From Lysobacter panacisoli (lineage in GTDB: Bacteria > Pseudomonadota > Gammaproteobacteria > Xanthomonadales > Xanthomonadaceae): a stretch of 64,000 nt of DNA. The translations under genes were made by a program, and so were the position numbers. The notes beneath the pieces were generated by a model, which saw only the letters and a program-made list of their open reading frames with translations, was not told where the DNA came from and made no database searches. Position 1 is the stretch's first letter. Each line of letters begins with the position of its first letter. The stretch covers positions 868,001 to 932,000 of the forward strand of contig NZ_VLNU01000001.1 of assembly GCF_009765165.1 (NCBI RefSeq), in the 5' to 3' direction. Shown in pieces: positions 60,131 through 64,000 of this stretch.

Positions 60131-60230
60131 GTCATTCCCGCGAAGGCGGGAATCCAGCTATGCGATGCATCACGCTCTCCGGAGGCCGTGACGCGCCGGG
60201 AGCCTGGATCCCCGCCTTCGCGGGGATGAC
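60131..60230. repeat. Inverted pair of short palindromic repeats
   Basis: Left copy: ATTCCCGC-GAAG-GCGGGAAT followed by CCAG. Right copy in inverse orientation: CTGG then ATCCCCGC-CTTC-GCGGGGAT. Each is a hairpin in its own right; together they make a REP-like pair after the operon terminator. This CCCGCGAAGGCGGG family is common in many proteobacteria. Confidence 0.8.
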
Positions 60231-60243
60231 AGCTCAGGGCGCC

Positions 60244-60744
60244 TTACATCGACGTGCGCTCGGCCTCGATCTTGCCGAGCAGCCATTGCAGTCCCGCCAG
60301 GTGCTGCTGGTCGTGGCTGCACAGGTAGTGCACCAGGCTGCGCAGCGTGAGCGGACCGTAGCCTTCGAATACCGCGGTGCGGGCGAGCTGTCGCTCGTCG
60401 AGTGCGGCGATCGTCTCCACCGTGCGTGCGCGTGCCTCGCGGAACGAGGCGAGCACCTCGTCCGCGCTCGCTTCACCGTAGCGGCGCTCGATCGCGAGCG
60501 GCTCGCTGTCGATCGACACCAGCAGCGGGTTCGCTTCGTCGAGCGTGCGGCGGATGCGTTCCTGATAGCCCTCGATCTCGATGTCGCGCACGTGGCACAG
60601 CTGCTCGATCGCGGTGAAGTGCTCGCTGGGGATGCCGTCCCAGCTCGGCGGCGCCCAGTGGCGGTACTCGCGCGGGATCGCCGCGTAGTGCGCTTCCAGC
60701 TGCAATGGGAACAACGTCAGTGCATTGAGGGTGGTCTTGTTCAT
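60244..60744 (-). CDS. DinB-superfamily protein
   Basis: This 166-residue protein starts at the ATG at 60744 after AAGGACTCG. A four-helix-bundle DinB fold is suggested by AIEQLCHVRDIEIEGYQERI and LRSLVHYLCSHDQQHLAGLQWLL. His residues at about 50 and in CSHDQQHL fit the three-histidine metal site. DinB/YfiT-like proteins are metal-dependent hydrolases or thiol transferases; the function here is unknown. It lies 19 bp downstream of the RarD-like gene on the same strand. Confidence 0.87.
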   Translation of the reverse strand: MNKTTLNALTLFPLQLEAHYAAIPREYRHWAPPSWDGIPSEHFTAIEQLCHVRDIEIEGYQERIRRTLDEANPLLVSIDSEPLAIERRYGEASADEVLASFREARARTVETIAALDERQLARTAVFEGYGPLTLRSLVHYLCSHDQQHLAGLQWLLGKIEAERTSM

Positions 60745-60763
60745 CGCGAGTCCTTGCGAGTAG

Positions 60764-61672
60764 TCAGGCGGCGGAGGCGGCGATCTGCCGGCGTGAGCGC
60801 CACAGGCCCTCACCGGCAAACAACAGCAGGCCGCACCAGATGAAGACGAAACCGACCAGGCGCGCGCTGTCGAAGGGCTCGCGCAGGATCAGCACGCCGA
60901 TGAGGAACTGTAAGGTCGGCGCGATGTACTGCATCAGGCCCACCACCGACAGCGGCACGCGGCGCACGGCGTAGGCGAAGCCGATCAGCGGCAGCGCGGT
61001 GAGCGCGCCCGCGATCACCAGCAACACGTCCATCGCGAGGCCCCAGCCGCCGAGGAAACCACCCGCGCCGTGGGTTTCGCCCCACAGCATGAGCGCGAGC
61101 GCCGGCAGGAACAGGTACGCGCTCTCCACGCCGAGGCCGGCGACCGCGTCCACCGCAACCAGTTTGCGCACCAGTCCGTAGATGCCGAACGACAACGCCA
61201 GCGCCAGCGCGATCCACGGCGGGCGTCCGTACTGCCAGGTCAGCCATGCGACGCCGACCAGCGCGAACGCCACAGCGATCCATTGCAGGCGGGTCAGGCG
61301 TTCGCGCAGGAAGGCCACGCCGATGACCACGTTCAACAGCGGGTTGATGAAGTAGCCCAGGCTGGTCTCGATGACGTGGCCGGCGTTCACCGCCCAGATG
61401 TAGAGGCCCCAGTTGAATGCGATCAGCACACCGCTCAGGCCCAGCATCCACGCTGCGCGCGGCTTCGCCAGCGTCGCCCGCAGCCAGCCGCGGCCCTGCT
61501 TCCACAGCAGCCACGCGCCGACCAGCAGCGCGCTCCAGACCACGCGATGGGCGACGATCTGCAGCGACGGCACGGCCTTGAGCAGGTGCCAGTACAGCGG
61601 CATCAGGCCCCACAGCACGAACGAAGCCGCGGCGATCCACAGTCCGTTGCGCATGGATGCGGCGTCGTTCAT
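60764..61672 (-). CDS. RarD-type EamA family transporter
   Basis: In this 302-residue protein ten helices are evident, with the RarD signatures LWGLMPLYWHLLKAVPSLQIVAHR and AGHVIETSLGYFINPLLNVV, and FIWCGLLLFAGEGLW at the end. Its ATG overlaps the stop of the upstream EamA gene (ATGA). RarD is a putative permease of unknown substrate in the drug/metabolite transporter superfamily. Confidence 0.93.
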   Translation of the reverse strand: MNDAASMRNGLWIAAASFVLWGLMPLYWHLLKAVPSLQIVAHRVVWSALLVGAWLLWKQGRGWLRATLAKPRAAWMLGLSGVLIAFNWGLYIWAVNAGHVIETSLGYFINPLLNVVIGVAFLRERLTRLQWIAVAFALVGVAWLTWQYGRPPWIALALALSFGIYGLVRKLVAVDAVAGLGVESAYLFLPALALMLWGETHGAGGFLGGWGLAMDVLLVIAGALTALPLIGFAYAVRRVPLSVVGLMQYIAPTLQFLIGVLILREPFDSARLVGFVFIWCGLLLFAGEGLWRSRRQIAASAA

Positions 61673-62607
61673 GCCGCCGGCTCCGAGGTCGGCGACGGTG
61701 CGATGGCTTTCGCACCGCGCGCCTTGGCGAGGGTGATGATCACCACGCCCATCAGGATCACCGCCATCGCGCCGAGGTCGTGCGCGGTGAAGTGCTCGCC
61801 GCCGATCAGCGCGCCGAACAGCACCGCGATCGGCGGGTTCACGTAGGCATAGCTGGTCGCCAGGGCGGGACGCACGTGGTGCAGCAGCCAGATGTAGGCG
61901 GTGAAGCCGAAGATCGAACCGGCGACGACGAGGTAGAGCATCGCGCCGGTCGCCGACAGCGACGGCATCTGCGTGATCCGCTCGCCATGCACCATCGCCG
62001 CGATCAGCATCCACACACTGCCGGTGAGCATTTGCCCCGCGGCCGACATGAAGGGCTGCGGCAGGTCCTGGTCGCGGCTCCAGATCGAACCCCAGGCCCA
62101 CGCGATCGGCGCGATGACCAGGCAGACCAGGCCGAGCGTGGACGACGACAGTTCGCTGCCCGCGTTGAGCCAGAGCACGCCGAGGAAGCCGATCACCAGG
62201 CCGACCCATTCGATCTTCGACGGATGGCGTCCGCGCATCATCGCGAACACGCCGGCGAACAGCGGCATCGACGCGACCGCGATCGCGGCCAGGCCGGAAC
62301 CCACTTCGGTCTCGGCCAGGTTCACCAGACCGTTGGACAGCAGCACCATCCAGATCGACAGCACCCACAACGTGCGCCATTGCCTGCCGGTCGGCGCAGC
62401 GACGCCGCGCGAACGCAGCACTACGTACATGATCAGGCCAGCGAGGAACATGCGGCCCGCGCCGAGCAGGAACGGCGGATAGCTCTCCAGCGCGAAGCGG
62501 ATGGCGAGGTAGGTGGAGCCCCAGAGGATGTAGACCGAAGCCAGGGCGAAGGCGACGGCCAGTGCGCCGGGTCCGGCCCGGTCGGCAGTGGGTGCAGCGG
62601 TGCTCAT
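61669..62607 (-). CDS. EamA family (YedA-like) drug/metabolite transporter
   Basis: This 312-residue protein starts at the ATG at 62607; the long open frame upstream has no ribosome site. Two EamA repeats of five helices each: ASVYILWGSTYLAIRFALESYPPF begins the first, and FGFTAYIWLLHHVRPALATSYAYVNP is the conserved end of the second. It is a secondary exporter of small metabolites or amino acids. It is divergently transcribed from an Lrp/AsnC regulator 209 bp away, so regulation by that protein is plausible. Confidence 0.93.
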   Translation of the reverse strand: MSTAAPTADRAGPGALAVAFALASVYILWGSTYLAIRFALESYPPFLLGAGRMFLAGLIMYVVLRSRGVAAPTGRQWRTLWVLSIWMVLLSNGLVNLAETEVGSGLAAIAVASMPLFAGVFAMMRGRHPSKIEWVGLVIGFLGVLWLNAGSELSSSTLGLVCLVIAPIAWAWGSIWSRDQDLPQPFMSAAGQMLTGSVWMLIAAMVHGERITQMPSLSATGAMLYLVVAGSIFGFTAYIWLLHHVRPALATSYAYVNPPIAVLFGALIGGEHFTAHDLGAMAVILMGVVIITLAKARGAKAIAPSPTSEPAA

Positions 62608-62783
62608 GCGGATTCCGTGTGGGGTGGAGGTGCGGGCACGGCCAACAACAGGTTCACCGAACGCCACGGGCACCGCGCTGCGCGGAGCTGCCGGGGTCCC
62701 TGTTCGGGCCGGAAGCCCCGCACCGCCGGTGCAGGAGTCGTTCGGATGACCAAAGCGTAACGCCGCCGGGGCGCGACGTGGTT

Positions 62784-62816
62784 GATTAATCATGCGCTTG
62801 CGCGCAAAAATTTTGC
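62784..62816 (+). promoter_or_regulatory. AT-rich palindromes before the Lrp-type gene
   Basis: GATTAATC (62784-62791) and GCAAAA-A-TTTTGC (62804-62816) lie within 35 bp, the second one touching the start codon. Both are AT-rich dyads in otherwise GC-rich DNA and fit an Lrp/AsnC autoregulatory or divergent-promoter site. Confidence 0.45.
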
Positions 62817-63311
62817 ATGGACGCGACGCCCGTCGTACTCGACGAATTCGACCATCGCCTGCTGGAACTCCTGCAGCGCGATTCGGCCGCCACGCTGACC
62901 ACGCTCGGCGAGGCTGTGGGCCTGTCCGCGAGTGCGGTGCAACGGCGCATCACGCGCTACCGCAAGAGCGGGCTGATGCGCGAGATCGCAGTGCTCGACG
63001 CGAAACAGCTCGGCACCACCACGCTGGCCACGGTGCTGGTCGCGATGGAACGCGAGTCGGCCAAGCTGCACGCCGCGTTCCACGCGCGCATGCGCAACGC
63101 GCCGGAAGTGCAGCAGTGCTTCACCCTCGCCGGCGAGTGGGATTACCTGGTGATCCTGGCCACCACCGGCGTCGCGCATTGCCGCGAGGTCGCCGACCGG
63201 CTCTTCATGGACGAAGGCAACATCAAGCGCTACGAGACGCGCATGGTGTTCGAAGTGGTGAAGTCCGGGCTGCACCTGCCGACGCGGTTGTCGGCCCGGC
63301 GCAGGAAGTAG
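62817..63311 (+). CDS. Lrp/AsnC-family transcriptional regulator
   Basis: In this 164-residue protein an N-terminal helix-turn-helix (LDEFDHRLLELLQRD, LTTLGEAVGLSASAVQRRITR) is followed by a RAM/AsnC ligand-binding domain (VQQCFTLAGEWDYLVILATTG). No Shine-Dalgarno is visible before the ATG at 62817; the AT-rich dyad occupies that space. The divergent EamA transporter is its most likely target, as in many amino-acid exporter-Lrp pairs. Confidence 0.93.
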   Translation: MDATPVVLDEFDHRLLELLQRDSAATLTTLGEAVGLSASAVQRRITRYRKSGLMREIAVLDAKQLGTTTLATVLVAMERESAKLHAAFHARMRNAPEVQQCFTLAGEWDYLVILATTGVAHCREVADRLFMDEGNIKRYETRMVFEVVKSGLHLPTRLSARRRK

Positions 63312-63340
63312 CGCGACCGGCCGCATCTCGCGCGCTGCGC

Positions 63341-63516
63341 GAACCCCTCTTCCGCCCTTCGGGCACCTTCTCCCACAAGGGGAGAAGGGAAACCGCCGCA
63401 TTGCAAGCAAAGGTGAGCGCGCTGAAGCGCTCAGCGTTGCCCTCTCCCCTTGCGGCGACCGAAGGGAGTGCAGAGCTGAGAGGGACAGGCCGCGCAGCGG
63501 CCAGCGAGAGGGGTGG
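63341..63516. repeat. Conserved two-module hairpin repeat, copy 2
   Basis: Module 2 (CCCCTCTTCCGC...CTTCTCCC/GGGGAGAAGG) comes first and module 1 (CCCTCTCCCC...GAGAGGGACAGGCCGC/GCGGCC...GAGAGGGGT) second, the reverse of the order at 51.5 kb. Module 1 here carries about 20 extra bases within its first hairpin. Confidence 0.7.
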
Positions 63517-63522
63517 CGCGCA

Positions 63523-63969
63523 TCAGTTGCCCGGCCGGTACACCAGCACCGGGATGCTGGAATGGGTCAGCACCTTCTGGGTCTCGCTGCCGAGCACCAT
63601 CGCCTTGATGCCGCGGTGTCCGTGCGAGGCCATCGCGATCAGGTCGCAGCCGCGCTCGCGGGCGATGGCGATGATCGCCTGGTACGGCGACTCGTCTTCG
63701 ACCACCACGCTGTCGCAGGGCACGCTCGCCGCGTGCGCGCGCGATTCGATGCTGCGCAGGTGGTGGCGCGCCGCATCGCGCGTCTCGCGCTCGTAGTCGT
63801 CGCGCACCGCGACCATCTGTTCGGGCGTCACTGCGAACACGTGGTAAGGCTGGGTGACGAAAACAGCGGTGACACGGGCGTGCAGCGTCTTCGCCAGAAT
63901 GAGGGCCTGTTCGATCGCGTGTTCGGACAACGCGGATCCGTCGGTGGGCAGGCACAGGTGGTGGTACAT
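63523..63969 (-). CDS. Universal stress protein (UspA family)
   Basis: This 148-residue protein starts at the ATG at 63969 after CGGAGTACCGCC. It opens MYHHLCLPTDGSALSEHAIEQA and contains IAMASHGHRGIKAMVLGSETQKVL. That is the ATP-binding UspA pattern (G-x2-G-x9-G-S/T). ATP-binding UspA proteins modulate stress and hypoxia responses; partner genes are not present. The 31 bases to the window edge show no gene. Confidence 0.93.
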   Translation of the reverse strand: MYHHLCLPTDGSALSEHAIEQALILAKTLHARVTAVFVTQPYHVFAVTPEQMVAVRDDYERETRDAARHHLRSIESRAHAASVPCDSVVVEDESPYQAIIAIARERGCDLIAMASHGHRGIKAMVLGSETQKVLTHSSIPVLVYRPGN

Positions 63970-64000
63970 GGCGGTACTCCGGAGTGGGCCTGCGACCACT

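Overview
The window is high-GC DNA (roughly two-thirds G+C by eye) from a gammaproteobacterium that looks like a Lysobacter/Stenotrophomonas/Luteimonas-type member of the Xanthomonadaceae. The pointers are an XAC0095-family gene, GTAG-type REP elements with a RAYT transposase, a split class II ribonucleotide reductase (NrdJa/NrdJb) and a LytS/LytR-type AlgZ/AlgR-like pair. The species assignment is inference. I recognised no tRNA, rRNA, CRISPR array or prophage.

Layout. 0-3.1 kb: the 3' end of a phytochelatin-synthase gene, a GlsB/YeaQ-type membrane protein, a small orphan, an RcsB-like orphan response regulator and a Crp/Fnr regulator. 3.0-11.8 kb (minus): a chaperone-usher fimbrial operon (pilin, chaperone, usher, two-domain tip protein) with an FkbM-like methyltransferase whose 3' part looks frameshifted and a membrane-anchored TPR protein at its distal end. 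Perfect intercistronic hairpins follow the pilin and chaperone genes. 12.4-17.6 kb: a 767-aa sulfatase, an exported alpha/beta hydrolase and a LytS/LytR pair. 17.7-21.1 kb (minus): a secreted trypsin-like protease, translationally coupled to a coiled-coil lipoprotein, and a second lipoprotein. 21.3-26.0 kb: YaeQ, an HI0933-type flavoprotein, a rifampin ADP-ribosyltransferase (Arr), YaiI, a nucleoside deoxyribosyltransferase and a GNAT enzyme. 26.2-29.1 kb: a solitary 973-aa multidomain protein with helix-hairpin-helix-like repeats, low-complexity linkers and a C-terminal HExxH motif; it is the best candidate here for something undescribed.

29.2-38.2 kb: an ArsR-SRPBCC pair with a palindromic operator candidate, an RluA-type pseudouridine synthase, a beta-propeller lipoprotein, a run of small minus-strand membrane and orphan proteins, a bile-acid:Na+-symporter homologue, a second sulfatase and XAC0095. 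38.2-40.6 kb is a plastic zone: a 15-unit, 21-bp palindromic tandem array, five GTAG REP hairpins around a RAYT transposase, and a lower-GC orphan gene whose stop codon lies inside a REP. 40.6-44.6 kb: nrdJb, a histone-H1-like gene and nrdJa, with a pair of NrdR-box-like palindromes upstream. 44.9-51.5 kb: a DegQ/DegP protease, a DUF883-like/YqjE-like envelope cluster with an AI-2E-type transporter, a DUF6289 peptide, a HAD phosphatase and an M17 aminopeptidase.

51.7-60.1 kb: a DesKR-like two-component system behind a two-gene ABC-2 exporter (minus), divergent from a four-gene MacAB-like transporter (adaptor, ATPase, two FtsX-type permeases) that ends in a strong terminator. 60.2-64.0 kb: a DinB-family protein, two EamA/RarD-type transporters, a divergent Lrp/AsnC regulator beside AT-rich palindromes, and a universal stress protein. 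Conserved hairpin repeats at 51.5 and 63.4 kb share the same modules.

Many pairs are translationally coupled (ATGA, TGATG or TTGA overlaps). These are 16910, 19037, 29633, 34404, 47805, 50127, 54364 and 61669.
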